A stretch of DNA of 64,000 nucleotides from Streptomyces asoensis. GTDB taxonomy: Bacteria > Actinomycetota > Actinomycetes > Streptomycetales > Streptomycetaceae. Within the stretch, counting starts at the first letter, position 1. Every line of letters starts with the position of its first letter. Both the position numbers and the translations under genes were made by a program. Below, one piece after another: positions 15,470-27,900 of this stretch. Below the pieces are notes generated by a model. That model saw only the letters and a list, made by a program, of their open reading frames with translations, had not been told where the DNA came from and searched no databases. The stretch lies in NCBI RefSeq assembly GCF_016860545.1, contig NZ_BNEB01000005.1, positions 1,302,001-1,366,000 of the forward strand, written 5' to 3'.

Positions 15470-18115
15470 ATGCCCGTCACCTCCGATTCCGGCGACTACT
15501 GGGGTCAGGCGGTCACCCTCTACACCGGGTACAACGTCCCCAGCCGCAAGAAGCTGTTCGACACCCTCAAGAGCAGTGAGGGCGTGCCGCTGATGCGGCT
15601 GGGGTTCGAGGTCCTGGCGTCGACCGAGCTGACCGTGAACAACTTCACCGCCCTGGTGGGCTGGCACACCCAGCACGGCGAGGACTACGACCTGGCGTTC
15701 GTCGAGGCGGGCGGCAACGGCAAGCACGACGGCGGCACCCTGTACCAGGCGACCATCGTCTTCATCGGCATACCCACCACCGACGGCAACGGGCGGCTGC
15801 TCGACGCCGGCGAGCTGTGGAGCGCCGGGAAGTTCACCGGCGTCCTCGGCAACGAGTGGGACCTGAGCCTGCTCCAGCAGTACCAGAGCGGGTCCAAGGC
15901 GGCGCTCAACAAGCTGCGCGCCGACCACACCACCCGGCACTTCGAGTTCAGCGGCCTGAGCGTCCAGGACACCGAGGCCGTCGACGTCGACTCCTTCGAG
16001 CGCACCGCACAGGCCTACGACCGGGGACTGAAGTTCTTCGAGGACCACGCGGCGGTCCTGAAGCAGTGGCAGACGTCCCTCGGCGAGGAGAACGCCGCCT
16101 GGCGCGGCCAGGCGGCCGGGCTGTTCTGGCAGCTGGTCCACCAGCTCAACAAGAACTACGACAGCTACGTCGAGCAGCTCACCGAGGACGGCACCACGAC
16201 CGCGGCGGCCATGCTCGACGGTCATGTGCCCAAGTCGAAGCTCGCCCGGGCGCTGGCGACCGCCCAGACGGCCCTCATGACGGAGGCCAAGGCGCTCAGC
16301 GACGCCTGGGACACCTGGGCCGCCGAGGGCAGGCACGACCCGCACCGGATCCTGATGGAGGTCCTCCAGGAGGTCTCCGTGTGGGTGCTGGAGAACCAGA
16401 TCAAGCACACCCGGGTGACGAGCAACGGGGCGGCGAAGGACTACAACACCGATGCCGGGTTCATCCAGCACCATCCCACCTACGGCAACCTCCGCGACAT
16501 GGCCACCTGGGTGAAGATCGGCGACGAGGCCGTGACCCGGTGGAACAAGCACGTGGAGGACGTCCTCGTCGCCAAGGCCCAGGTCTCGCTCACCGCGCTC
16601 AAGACGGCGTGGAGCGACGTCTCGGACGCCTTCAGCGAGATCCGCACCAAGGACACCTCGACACTGACGGAGTCGTACCAGGACGACCGGCGCCAGATCG
16701 CCGAGGACGAGGCGAACCGGCAGCAGGAGGAGTACAACAACGCGCTCAACAACCTCGGCAACAACCTGAACAACCTGGGCGACAACCTCGGGGACGGGCT
16801 GAACGACCTCGGCGACAACCTCGGGAACGGGCTGAACAACCTGGGCGACGGGCTCGGCGACAACCTCAGCAGCCTCGGGGACGGGCTCGGCGACAGTCTC
16901 AGCGACTTCGGGGACGGACTCGGCGACAGCTTCAGCGATCTCGGCGACGGACTGGGCAACAGCCTCAGTGACCTCGGCGGCGGGCTGGGCGACGGCCTCG
17001 GGGACGGGCTGGGCGACGGCCTCGGCGGCACCGGGGGCATCGGCCTGGGTGCCGGTCTCGGCAACCTGCTGAACGGCGGCGACGACGGCAACGACAAGAC
17101 CAAGGGGTCCACGCTCACCAACCCCGACGGCAGCACCACGACGCTCAACCCGGACGGCACCCTCACCACCCGCTACCCGGACGGCACGACCCAGCTGCTC
17201 GACCCGGAGACGGGCATCGTCAGGACGACGTCCCCCGACGGAACCGTCACCACCGGTGACCTGACCGTCCCCGGCGGGCACCTCAACCCCGACGGCAGCA
17301 CCACCACGCTCAACCCGGACGGCACCCTGACCACCACGTTCCCCGACGGCACGACCACCACCATCGACCCGGAGACCGGACAGCTCACCACGCGCGACCC
17401 CGACGGCACGGTCACCACGGGGAACATCGGCAGCGGTCTCGGCGACTCCCTGGGCGACCTCGACCTCGCCGACCCCTCCACGACGCCGACCACGAGCAGC
17501 AGCCTGGACCTGGACGGCCTGACGTCGAACCTGTCCTCCGGCGGCGCGCTCGGCGACGGCCTCGCCCTGGGCAGCGGCTCCTCCCTGCTCGACAGCGGCG
17601 GGTACGGGGACTCCGGCTACGCCGACTACGACGACGCCAGTTCGGCGGACCTGCTGTCCGGCGGGGCGGTGCGCGCGCCCGGGAGCACGGATCTGCCGGC
17701 CGGGACGGCCGCGCCGGCCGGCGGGGCCGACCCGTCGGCCGGCGCCAGCGGCAGCCCGCTGTTCCCGGGCATGGGCGGCATGGGCGGGATGGGCGGCACG
17801 GGAGCCGGCGGCGGCAACGGCAACAACGGGGAACGCGTCCGCAACGTGCTGACCGACGCGGGACCCGCGGCGGCCGGCCGTGGCCGGCCCCGGACCCGGA
17901 AGGCCGCGGACGAGGACGAGGACGTGGTGGTGACGCGGGGCCGGACCGCGACGACCGGCGCCGCCGCCGGATCCGTCTACCCGGCGGGCGCGGGCGCGGG
18001 CCAGAACGGCCGTTCCACCGAGAGCGGCGACCGGGCCCGCGTCAGCTGGACGGAGGAGGACGAGGACGTGTGGGGAACCGACGAGGGCGGCGCGCCCGCC
18101 GTGATCGGGCGCTGA
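15470..18115 (+). CDS. AAWKG-family putative type VII secretion substrate with low-complexity repeats
   Basis: An 881-residue protein without a signal peptide. The first 410 residues are mostly helical and contain the signature ENAAWRGQAAGLFW (near residue 205), which matches the AAW(K/R)G proteins found in Streptomyces ESX loci. Residues about 425-525 are tandem repeats of the type NNLGDNLGDGL and GDGLGDSLSDF. Residues about 545-650 are repeats built on NPDGTLTT and YPDGTT. The rest is rich in Gly, Ser and Asp and ends in an acidic DEDEDVW tail. The repeats suggest an extended surface or secreted fibre, but this is inference. It lies directly ahead of the YbaB-like gene with a 34-bp gap, so it belongs to the same transcript as the giant effector. 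Confidence 0.82.
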   Translation: MPVTSDSGDYWGQAVTLYTGYNVPSRKKLFDTLKSSEGVPLMRLGFEVLASTELTVNNFTALVGWHTQHGEDYDLAFVEAGGNGKHDGGTLYQATIVFIGIPTTDGNGRLLDAGELWSAGKFTGVLGNEWDLSLLQQYQSGSKAALNKLRADHTTRHFEFSGLSVQDTEAVDVDSFERTAQAYDRGLKFFEDHAAVLKQWQTSLGEENAAWRGQAAGLFWQLVHQLNKNYDSYVEQLTEDGTTTAAAMLDGHVPKSKLARALATAQTALMTEAKALSDAWDTWAAEGRHDPHRILMEVLQEVSVWVLENQIKHTRVTSNGAAKDYNTDAGFIQHHPTYGNLRDMATWVKIGDEAVTRWNKHVEDVLVAKAQVSLTALKTAWSDVSDAFSEIRTKDTSTLTESYQDDRRQIAEDEANRQQEEYNNALNNLGNNLNNLGDNLGDGLNDLGDNLGNGLNNLGDGLGDNLSSLGDGLGDSLSDFGDGLGDSFSDLGDGLGNSLSDLGGGLGDGLGDGLGDGLGGTGGIGLGAGLGNLLNGGDDGNDKTKGSTLTNPDGSTTTLNPDGTLTTRYPDGTTQLLDPETGIVRTTSPDGTVTTGDLTVPGGHLNPDGSTTTLNPDGTLTTTFPDGTTTTIDPETGQLTTRDPDGTVTTGNIGSGLGDSLGDLDLADPSTTPTTSSSLDLDGLTSNLSSGGALGDGLALGSGSSLLDSGGYGDSGYADYDDASSADLLSGGAVRAPGSTDLPAGTAAPAGGADPSAGASGSPLFPGMGGMGGMGGTGAGGGNGNNGERVRNVLTDAGPAAAGRGRPRTRKAADEDEDVVVTRGRTATTGAAAGSVYPAGAGAGQNGRSTESGDRARVSWTEEDEDVWGTDEGGAPAVIGR
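16735..17060 (+). repeat. Tandem repeats encoding LGDxL motifs
   Basis: About fifteen imperfect 18-24-bp units encode NLGDNL, DGLGDS and similar hexamer-to-octamer motifs inside the AAWKG-family gene. The frame is kept throughout. Confidence 0.85.
17110..17425 (+). repeat. PDG-type peptide repeats in the AAWKG-family gene
   Basis: A block encoding NPDGST, LNPDGTLTT and YPDGTT units occurs twice (about 17125-17195 and 17288-17360) with close DNA similarity, separated by a related DPETG segment. This is an internal duplication of about 165 bp. Confidence 0.8.
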
Positions 18116-18149
18116 GCGCGGTGCGGCGGACGAGAAGGACGGCACAGGC

Positions 18150-18608
18150 ATGAGCGACAGGAAAGAGACGATCGAGCAGCGGCTCGCCCGCGCCGTGGCG
18201 GACCTGGAGACCACCACGGCGGCGGTCGCGGAGGCGGAGGCGGAGCTCAGTCACGCCAGCTGCACGATCCGCTCCCAGGACCGGTCGGTCGAGGTGACCG
18301 TCAGCGCGCAGGGCGATCTGACCGACGTGCGGTTCCTGGAGGGCAAGTACCGCACCATGCCGGCCGGACAACTGGCCGCGAGCGTGCTGGAGGCCGCCCA
18401 GGAGGCGCGGGCGGTCATGGCCCGCCGGGTGATGGAGACCTTCGAGCCGTTCACCCGGCCGCACGAGTCCGTGCCCGAACTGCCGGGCGTGGACATCGAC
18501 TGGCACAAGATCTTCGGCCCGGGGGTCCTCGACGGCCCCTCGGGCGGGGACCGCCATGCCTCGTCGCGCCGACTGCTCGACGAGATCCACGAGGACCAGG
18601 AGGACTGA
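18150..18608 (+). CDS. YbaB/EbfC-family protein (EspL-like)
   Basis: A 152-residue soluble protein. A helical N-terminus is followed by the YbaB/EbfC fold, with the beta sheet around RSVEVTVSAQGDLTDVRF and a long C-terminal helix around LAASVLEAAQEARAVMARR. Such proteins bind DNA in general, and the EspL members of ESX loci help stabilise secreted partners. Given its place 6 bp before a WXG-type gene and the giant effector, I infer a chaperone-like or regulatory role in that trio. The ribosome-binding site of the next gene lies inside its last codons. Confidence 0.85.
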   Translation: MSDRKETIEQRLARAVADLETTTAAVAEAEAELSHASCTIRSQDRSVEVTVSAQGDLTDVRFLEGKYRTMPAGQLAASVLEAAQEARAVMARRVMETFEPFTRPHESVPELPGVDIDWHKIFGPGVLDGPSGGDRHASSRRLLDEIHEDQED

Positions 18609-18614
18609 TCAGCG

Positions 18615-18950
18615 ATGAGCGAAGGAAACGCGTACTACGCCGAGCCCGACCGACTGGTGGCCGGTGTGCGCCAGATCGACCAGATCAGCACGCTCGCCCA
18701 CGAGATGCTCCGCGATTTCACCATGGGCCTCAACGCCACGGTCGGCTGGCCCGGCCACGACGACAGCTTCGCCGAGGAGGTGATCCCGCAGGAGAAGCGC
18801 GAGCGCACGATGGCGGTGGACACCGGGACCTCGCTCGTCGAGGCGGTGACCGGTGTCGCCGACGGCACGCTGGCCAACCTGGACAACATCCGCACCACCC
18901 AGAGCGGTGTGCTCGACTCCATCAACTCGGCCCGCCGCGGAAAGCACTGA
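18615..18950 (+). CDS. Third WXG-type (Esx-like) small protein
   Basis: A 111-residue helical protein with a central turn motif VGWPGHDDSF, a WXG of the form W-P-G near residue 48. The N-terminus has YAEPD, which fits YxxxD, but at the wrong end for the usual export signal. Its size, helices and location 7 bp before the giant effector suggest that it is the dedicated WXG partner that docks the effector to the ESX machine. That pairing is inferred from known LXG/WXG effector loci and not shown by the sequence. Confidence 0.8.
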   Translation: MSEGNAYYAEPDRLVAGVRQIDQISTLAHEMLRDFTMGLNATVGWPGHDDSFAEEVIPQEKRERTMAVDTGTSLVEAVTGVADGTLANLDNIRTTQSGVLDSINSARRGKH

Positions 18951-18957
18951 CACTGCG

Positions 18958-21900
18958 ATGAGCATCATCGTCTCGCCCCAACTCAACAACCTGCTCTTCG
19001 TGCTCATCGGCGAGAAGATGCTGCAAGCGGACGAGGACCTGGCCTACCGGAGCCACCAGCCCTACAAGCGGCTCGGCAAGAACGTCCGGGAACTGTCCGA
19101 TCTGATCGAGCAGTCGGTCTTCGGCGTGGGCCAGGCGCTGCCCCCGCAGGTCGGCCGCCAGTACGTCCGGGCCATGCGGCTGTTCGTGGACAACGGCGGG
19201 ACGAACTACCTGAGGGAGTTCGCCCGGCAGTTGGACGACGTCGGCGACGGCCGGGTCAAGATCTCCATGGACATCATGGAGGCCAAGTGGTCGATCATCG
19301 CCGAACTGGTGCGCCTGCTCATCGAGCTGGCCATCATCGCGGCACTGTCGTTCTTCACCGGCGGGGCCTCGTCCAGCCAGACCGCGACCGCCAAGGCCCG
19401 CAGCCGGGTGACGATCCTCTCCACCCTGGACCAGCTGCTCAAGCGGACGCATCTGCTGCCGAGCCTTTCGGAGGCGTTCGACGAGGCGTTCCAGACCTTC
19501 GTGGTCCGGCTCGCCATGATGACCATGGCCCCGCCCGGCCGCCGGCCCGACGGCTTCGACTGGAAGCAGATCGTCGAGGACGGCTTCTTCGGCGCCGTGA
19601 CCGGCATGTTCCACGGCGCGTTCGAGTCCCTGACCAAGAACCTCGGCAAGGGCTTCCGCAACATCCTGGACGGGCCGGACGCGAGCCGGTTCGGCAAGAC
19701 CAACACCAAGAACATCACCGACGACGTCACCTCGAAGTTCGACGATCCGCCGCCGACGCGGTCCGTGGGCGACCGGTTCGTCCGGGGGACCGGCGACGGC
19801 GCCAACGAGTTCCTGGTGGCGGGCGGTTCGGAGGCCGTGGCCGAGATCGTCGTCAACGGTGTGCTGCACGGCAAGTGGGAAGGCAGCGCGGACACGTTCA
19901 TCGGCGCGGGCGTCAGCTCCGTGGTCGGCGCGGCGCTGTTCGCGGCGGCCGCGAAGTTCGGCGGCGCGTTCGGGTCCGGCTTCGACTTCGGCAGTGTCAA
20001 CGTCCTGCCGGTCACCGGCGACGAGGACTCCGCGAACGGCAGGCAGAACGCCGGGCGGGACGGGAGCGACGACGACCGCGCACGGGAGACGGTGCCGACG
20101 ACGTCCTCCGCCGACCCGTCCGTCACGGGTACGGGTACGCCGAACCTCTCGGCCTCCACCGTCACCACGCCCCGCGGGGGCGGCGTGGGTACCGGCACGG
20201 TCCCCACCTCCTCCTCCGCCTCCGCGCCCCCGACGACCGGCAGCGGCAGCGGCAGCGGCAGCCCGCAGGGCGGGGGCGCCCGGCCCGGCACGACCCCCGG
20301 CGCCCAGCGGCGGGACGGCGACTCCGACGCCGTACAGGAAGATCCGACGGCCTCCGGCACGGACGACAGCCCCGTCGAGGGCTCGGGCGAAAGCACGGGC
20401 GAGATCGCCCCGGCGCAGGAGACGACCGGCGGGGGCCCCGACTCCGGCCGACAGGACCCAGCCACCGGCACCGGCACCGGCACCGGCACCGGCACCCAGG
20501 AGGCCGCCTCCCCAGCCGTGGACGGGCAGACCTCGGCGGAGAACGGCGGGGCGATACCGACCGTCGGCACGACTGTCGCCCCGACCGTCGCCACGGCCTC
20601 CGGCACGCCCGGCGGCACCGGCGCGGCGCAGGGGCACGGACCGGGGCAGGCAGGTCCGGCGAGCGGCACGGCCTCGCAGCAGCGCGCGCACAAGGGCCTG
20701 ACGGAGGCCTCCGACACCGAGCCGGCGGACGGGTCCACGCCCGGCTCCTCCCCCGCGTCCGCGGCCCGGCCCGGGACGACGTCCACGACCATGACGGCGT
20801 CCTCGTCGCAGATCACCGGGTCCGACGCGAACGGCGCCGCGGACGGCGACGCGCACGTCGACACGAACGGCGCCGTGGACGTCGTCCAGGAGACGGCGTC
20901 CGGCCCGGCCACCGCCGCGCCGGCGACCGGTGCCGAGGGCCGGGACACGCCTCGTTCGGCCGCGCCCTCGCCGGAGCCGTCCCGGAACGCCCGCCAGCCG
21001 GCGCGCGCCGGCGCCGGACCGCGCCGTTCCGGGACCGAGGGCGACCCCGGCGAGGACTCCGCCCCGCCGGCCGCGCCGACGCCCGTCCGCACCCTCTCCT
21101 CGTCGGCCGTACCCGCCGACGGGTCGCCCGCCGGGGACACGGTCACCACGTCGTCCGGTCCGGAGCGTCCTGCGACGACCTCCGACACCGCCGGGGACCC
21201 GGTGACGACGTCCTCGTCCTTCGCTCCGCCGACACCCCTCGCGACCGCATCCGCACCGGAGCGGCCGACGCCCCCGAGTCCCGCGCCGACGAGGCCGGAC
21301 TGGGACGCCGCACGGTCCGCCGTGCCGCCCGTCACCCGCAGTCACACCTGGACGGACCCGGTCTCCACACCCCTGACCGCCGACGGCCGGCCCACCCGCT
21401 ACACCGTCGACTCCTCCTTCGACGTCCGCCGCTTCACCCATGACGGCGAGACCGTCGTGGACCTCACCGTGGAGCTCGCCCTCACCGGCGCAGACACGGT
21501 CACCGACGCCGAGCGCCGGGCGCTGTGGGACCGGATGGCGGCGGGAGTGCAGCGGACGTTCAACGATCCGGGCCACCGCCTCGCCACCGGAGAACGCCTG
21601 CACGTCAGCGTGGTGCCCGCCGTCGCCGGCCGGCAGCCGCATCTGGCGGTCGAGTTGACGCACCCCGGCCCCGGGGCGCGCACCTCGCAGCACACCTGGC
21701 GCTCCGACGCCACCGCACAGGACCTCGCCCACGAGATCGGCCATCAGCTCGGTCTGCGCGACGAGAACCGCGACGCGACCGCGCCGCAGCGCCCCCACAT
21801 CGACGGCAGCCTGATGGGCGTCCACCAGCGCCCCGTCACCGAGGACGTCCCCGAGGACCAGCGGGGCAGTTACGCCCGGGGCGGTCTGCGCCCCCGCCAC

Positions 21901-24900
21901 CTCTCCCTGCTCAGCGCCCTCGTCGGCGGCCCCGACGACCCGGTCGGCTCGATGCCCCGGCGCGCCCGGACCGAGGGCGCCGATCCGCTCGCGCCGGTCG
22001 TCCCGTCGTCGTACGTCGAGACCTACGGCAGTCGCCGCGACGGCAACGTGGGACTGGTCCAGGTGGAGCCGCTTCCGGCGCGGATCGTGGAGGGCCTGCA
22101 CCGGCATGTGCTGAACCTGCTGGGCGTCCCGGCGGATCAACAGGCGACGCACCCGGTGCGCGAGCAGTTGCGCCGTGATCTCGGCGGCGAGCAGCTGGTG
22201 CTGAACCTGCCCTATCTGCTGAGCAGCATGGGACACCGTCTGACCGTGGAGGTCGGCGGGCGGCGGCGGACCGTCGACGTACGGCTGTCCCTGCACGACC
22301 CGGTGCCCTCGCCCCGTCAGGGCACGCGGGACCCCTCCGACCCGGACGTGCGCGTCGAGCGGCGCGGGGTCGGTGCGCAGGAGTCCGGCGACACGGAGTC
22401 CTCGGGGACCGTACGGACGCTGTCGGTGCCCTGGTCGGCGACGTTGCCGATCCCGGCCGCAGGGCCGGTGCGCGGGGTGGACTTCGGCCCGTCGCTGGCA
22501 CTGACGCACAACCAGCTGTCGTTGTCGACGTCCGTCACGCAGATCGTGCAGACGACGACCGCACAGCGCAGCAACGAGCTCTCGCACGCGTTCAGTTACG
22601 GATCGAGCTGGCAGGCGCGGGTCGACACCGCGCGCATGGCACCGATCGACAACTGGGGCCCCGCCTCCGAACTCGGCCCGGTCACCGTCTGGTTCCCGGA
22701 GCATCTGGCCGCGCGGCGGGAGACCGACGAGCCGCTGCCGCAGCCCGCCGATCTGGACGAGCTGCCGGTCTGGGGCGTGGACACCGTCAAGGAGCCGCAC
22801 CAGCTCCTGGAGATGGTGAACAGCGCCTTCCACGACGATCTCGCCACCCTCTCCGACTCGTCCGCCGAGGCGCTGGAGGCGTTCCTCTCCGAGCCGGTGC
22901 TGCGCGGCACGCTGCCCATGCAGCGCTCGGGCGGCATCTTCTCGCCGCTGCTGCTGGACGCGCGCGGGCGGGCCGTCGGCATGCTGAAGGTGACCACGGA
23001 GGTCACCCCGGGCACGCCCACGCACCAGAGCCAGGACACCAAGATCAACCTGGAGAGTCATCTCGTCAGCACGGTCAAGGTGGACGGGCAGGCCAAGGTC
23101 ACCAACGCCGTGGGCGTCGACCTCGGTGTGGGACCGGCGTTCACCGGCAGCCGCGCGACGGGGCATCCCGCCGCCGCGGGCAAGGTGGCGGGCTCCGTCA
23201 TGGGCAAGGGCGGGGTGCGCTGGCAGACCAGCGACTCCCTCGGCAGCGGGGGCAGCGCGTCCGTCCTGCACGCCCTGCGCAGCAACCGCAGCCACCTGCT
23301 GACGCCCGCGGAGGTGCGGCACACCGTCACCCTCGTGCGCCCCGGCGGCGGGGAGAGTCCTCGCAGCTTCGGGCCCTGGGCCGAGGGGATGCAACTGCGT
23401 CTGCTGGCCAAGTCCGATGCCGCGGGGAAGACACCGGAGGGTGAGGAAGTCCGAACCCTGCCACCGGAGTTGGAGCATCTGCGGAGCATCGGCGTCACCG
23501 CGGCCCCGCTGGCCGTCGACGGCCCGCAGGAGCTGTTCGCCCACGCCGAGGTCTGGTTGCGGGCGAACGGGTTCCTGCCGGCGTCCGCGACCACGACCAG
23601 CCGCACCACGCTGCTGCCCGACGAAGCCCTGACCCAGGCCCAGTTGAACAACCTGCGCCGGTTCGAGCAGGCCCGCTCGGACGTCGGGCTGCTGGCCGCC
23701 GCCGACGCGATGGTCGACGGCGGTCACGCCCTGTGGATGGACAAGCCCACCCCGACCGGGACCCGTCGCATCCGGCTCGACCTGAACGCCGCCCGTGACA
23801 CCACCCCGCAGCAGGAGCCCGCGGACCCGGGCCCGGCCGAGGCGCCGGCGCGCCCCTCCGGCCCGCCGCCCGCACGGCATGTGCGCACCCTGCCCGCCGT
23901 CCAGCACATCGGCCTGACCTCCTTCGGCATGAGCGGCACGGAACAGCAGTCCTCCGGCTACGGCTGGACGGCCGGTCTCGGCGGCGCCGTCAGCGGCCCC
24001 GTGGGCTCTCCCGGCGGCGGCTCCGGCACCCTCGGCCCGGGCGCCGACTACGCCTACGCCGCCCAGATCTCCCACACCGGCACCGTCGGCGCGGGTCTCG
24101 GCCACGACCAGCTCTTCATCGGCTCGAACCAGGGCAGCGAGGTCTTCGACATCCCGGCGCGGTTCACGCTCGACCTGTACGACGGCCCGGGCGCGGAGCC
24201 CGCCGTGCGCTTCGCCGAGCACACCGCCGCCACCTCGTACGTCCCGCCGGGTGAGACCCCGCCCCCGGCCGGTCCCCCGCCGACGGCCGTCACCGGCACG
24301 GTCCGGGTCGCCGTACCGCACCACCGCACCCGCACGGCCGTGGCGGAACCCGCGCCGCACCCGCAGGACGCGCGGATCCGCGAGGCGACCGCGGACGACC
24401 GGGCGACGCTGGCCACCACCGGGCCCGACGGCCGCCCGCTGGAGGGGATCGTCAGACTCCCGGACGACGCGGTCCTGGACGTCTTCCACGGCTCGGGCGT
24501 CCTCCAGGAGGCGGTGCGCCGGACAGCGGCGGGCACCCTTCCCGGCCGTCCGCAGCCCGGCTGGGCGGCCGGCCTGGGCGCCGCCGTCAGCGGTATGAGC
24601 CCGGACGTCCTGAAGTCGGCCGCGTCCCTGGTGGCCGCCGCCGCGGCCGGCCGGAGCGCCGCCGACCCGACCACGCTCGCCGCCGAGGTGCGGCACGCGG
24701 CTCTCTCCCCGGCGAACCTCACCGCGCGCGGGCACCAGATCTTCAAGGGCAGCTATGTGATCGAGGGGGTCACCCTGCCCGGCCTCGGCGCCGACCAGGA
24801 GTACTCCCTGGAGATCAGCGGAGTCCTGCGCAACCCCCGGCTGATGCACAGCGCCAAGCAGTATCTGGAGACCGGCGTCTCCTCCTCCGACACCGCCGCC

Positions 24901-27900
24901 CAGCAGAAGTCCGTCTCCGGCTCCCATCAGGGCGGGGCGGCCCTGACCGGCACCCGGACGCCCGCGGCGGCCAGGCCGGCGGATCCCGCCGTCGCCCCGC
25001 CGAAGCGGCCGGACGTCTTCGGGCCGTCCGCGAAGTACACGTACACCGCGAAGTCGGAGGACTCGGCCACCCTGTCCACCGCGACCGCCGTGAACCGCAC
25101 GAGCACCGAGAGCGGCGACGAACACCGCATCGAGGCCGACGCGTTGCTCCTGGTCACCGTGCGGGGAGGCACCCGCAACCTGGTCGGCAACACCCTCGGC
25201 CTGGGCAGCGGTCAGCCGGTCACCGTCGCCGTGGAGCTGCCGCAGGCCGTCCAGTTCCTGATGACGGACGGCCAACTCGCCCGCCATCAGGAGTGGTTCA
25301 CCGGAGTCGAAGGTCTTCCCCGCCCGCAGCGGGCGGAGGCGGACATACCCCTGCCCGGCCGCTTCGCCCGCACGGGAGAGCCTGGTCTGGCCGGTGTACT
25401 GTCCGTCACCCAGCTCGGCGCCCCGCCGAACGCCCCGGGCGACGAGCCGACTGGCCCCACGCCCACGACGGCGGACACCCAGGCGGACCCGACCGCGGCA
25501 CCCGCGTCCGCCGCGCGCCCCGACGCCCCCGCGGCCACGGGCGACCCCGTCCCCGCCGAGTCCGGCGACCGCCCGGCTGCCCCGCAGCCGGTGGAACGCC
25601 GCAACCGCCTCTACGACGAGCTGATCGCGCTGGTCGAGGCGGAGGCCCCCGGCGTCACCCGGCCGGGGCACTCCGCCTACCTTCCCGGCGTGGCGTCCCG
25701 GATCGCCGACTACACCTCCCCCACCGGTCTGCGCGCCCTGCCCGGACGCGGCCCGAGAGGCGTGCAGCGCTTCCACTTCCGCTATCTGGCCAAGGGCGGC
25801 GCCCGCCTGGTCGAGGTCACCCTGTCCGCCGGACCGCGCGCCGACGCCGAGGAGCGGCGCACCGTCCGCGGGCGGAACGCCGGTGCGGGCACCGGACTCG
25901 AGCACTACCACGCGCACCAGCCGGCCGGGGTCGTCACGGGGACGACGGACACCGTCCAGCACGGTCTCGCCTTCAACCCCACCACCCGCTATCCGCAGCC
26001 CGGCCACGACACCCGCACCGACCGCACCGGCCCGGCGCTGAGCGCCGCCACCACCCGCAGCCACGGCACGAAGTCCACCGCCACCGCCGAGGACCGGTTC
26101 TGGCTGCGCACCGACAGCGTCGCCGACTTCGACCTGGAGTACGACTACCAGGTCGGGGTCCGCTCCGAGCTGGTCGCGGACTGGCCGCCGAACGTGCTGG
26201 GCGGCATGGTGCAGGGCTGGTTCCTGCCGTCGGCCGGCGAGCCGGAGGCGGGATCGGGATCCGGGGTCGGCGGCTGGATCAGCCGCACGCTCGGCAACCG
26301 CCCCGCCCGCTCGGCCGTCGTGCCCGCCCGGGTGACGCTCCGGTTCACCGGCAGCGAGGCCGCCGAGGGCGCTCGGGTGGACCCGCCGTTGGCGCCCGAG
26401 GTCCTGCGCACCCCGCCGGTCATGCGGGGCAACCGCTACGTCCCGACCGGACCGGCCCCCGTCTTCGACTTCAACGCCTGGCCGGAACTGACCACCGCGT
26501 TGAACACCGTCGCCCCCGGGCAGAACCGCACCTGGCGGTCGCTGGAGACATCCACCTCCGCCGAGAGCACCGCGGTCCGGATCGGTGAGCTGATCCAGGC
26601 CGGCGAGATCGCTCTGGACCACCCGCGCACCGCGGCCGGGCTGACGGACAGCATGCCCGGCGCCTATCCGTTCGAGTCGGCCCCCGGCACCCCGCCGTCC
26701 CTGTCGGTCACCCTGCACAACCCGCGCCGGGTCACCGAGGCGTCCGACGTGACCCTGGACCGGCTCCGGGTCAGCAACACCGCGGGCGGCTCCTCGTCCG
26801 GCGGTGCGACGACGGGCGGGATCAGCTTCCAGGGCGTCTACAGCCACGACGACGACAACCAGGCGGCCGGCGGGGCGACCATCCCGGTCCTGGCCCGTCA
26901 GCCCCGCACGACGGGCGGCACCACCGGTACGTCCGGGGGACGTCGCGAATGGCTGAAGACGGGGACGACGACGGCACCCGCGGACGGCTCGCGCGGCACC
27001 CGTACCTATGAGGCGCTGGTGGACACCCTTCTGACCGTGCGGGGACCGGAGGGAACCAGGCTCGTCACCGGTACCGCCACCGTGCGCGTCGCGGAGCGGG
27101 ACGTCCTCGGCCACGGCATCACCCCGCCCCGCACCCATCCGCAGGTCTACGACCTGGCCTCCATGGTGCGGGCAGGCGCCGACCGGGCGGCGCCGTCCGG
27201 GGGAACGGCCGCCGCGGACCTCAGGGACTGGCGCACGCATCCGCTGGACGCCCTGCCCGATCTGCTGGCGGCGCAGATCGACCCCGCCGACCCGGAGGCC
27301 CAGCTGTGGCTGGCGATCGGCGCCGACCCGGCGGCCGTGGACGGGACCTCCGCCCGGCCGGATCCGCAGGAGCTGGGCCGCGCCCTGTTCGCCGCGTCGC
27401 AGACGGCTGTCACGGCCGAGAAGCCCGTCGAGTTGGCCGTGCGGTACGACGACGGCACGATCCACTTCTGGAACTTCGACTCCGCCGGCCGCCCTTCGGG
27501 GCTCGACCCGGAGGCGAGGGCCGCGTGGCAGCGGTTCCACACCGAGGCGTCGGACCTCACCAGCGCGGCACGGGAGGAACAGGAGAACCGCCGCAGGGAG
27601 TTCGAGCTCCGGGAGGAGCTGGACCGGCAGGCCGACGTCGTCGCCGAGGCCCTGCGCGAGGTCGACCTCGCCCTCGCCGCATCACGACCCGCGGCAGCTC
27701 AAGACGGCACGACCGCCGAGGCCGGACCAACCACACGGCCCCGGATGCGCCTCGACCGCACGCCCCGCTTCACCGTGCCCTCAGGCTTCGACGTCCGCCG
27801 CTTCCGCCACGAAGGCGACACGATCACCGATCTCACCGTCACCGTCGCCTACCGCGGCGGCGACAGCACCGCCGTCCACACCAAACTCGCCCAAGGCGTC

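Noticed and set aside
18922..27540. A 2,872-codon open frame on the minus strand opposite the giant gene
   Set aside because: Composed of Gly/Arg/Ala-rich sequence without motifs. It is a mirror of high third-position GC on the plus strand, where the conserved HExxH domains lie.
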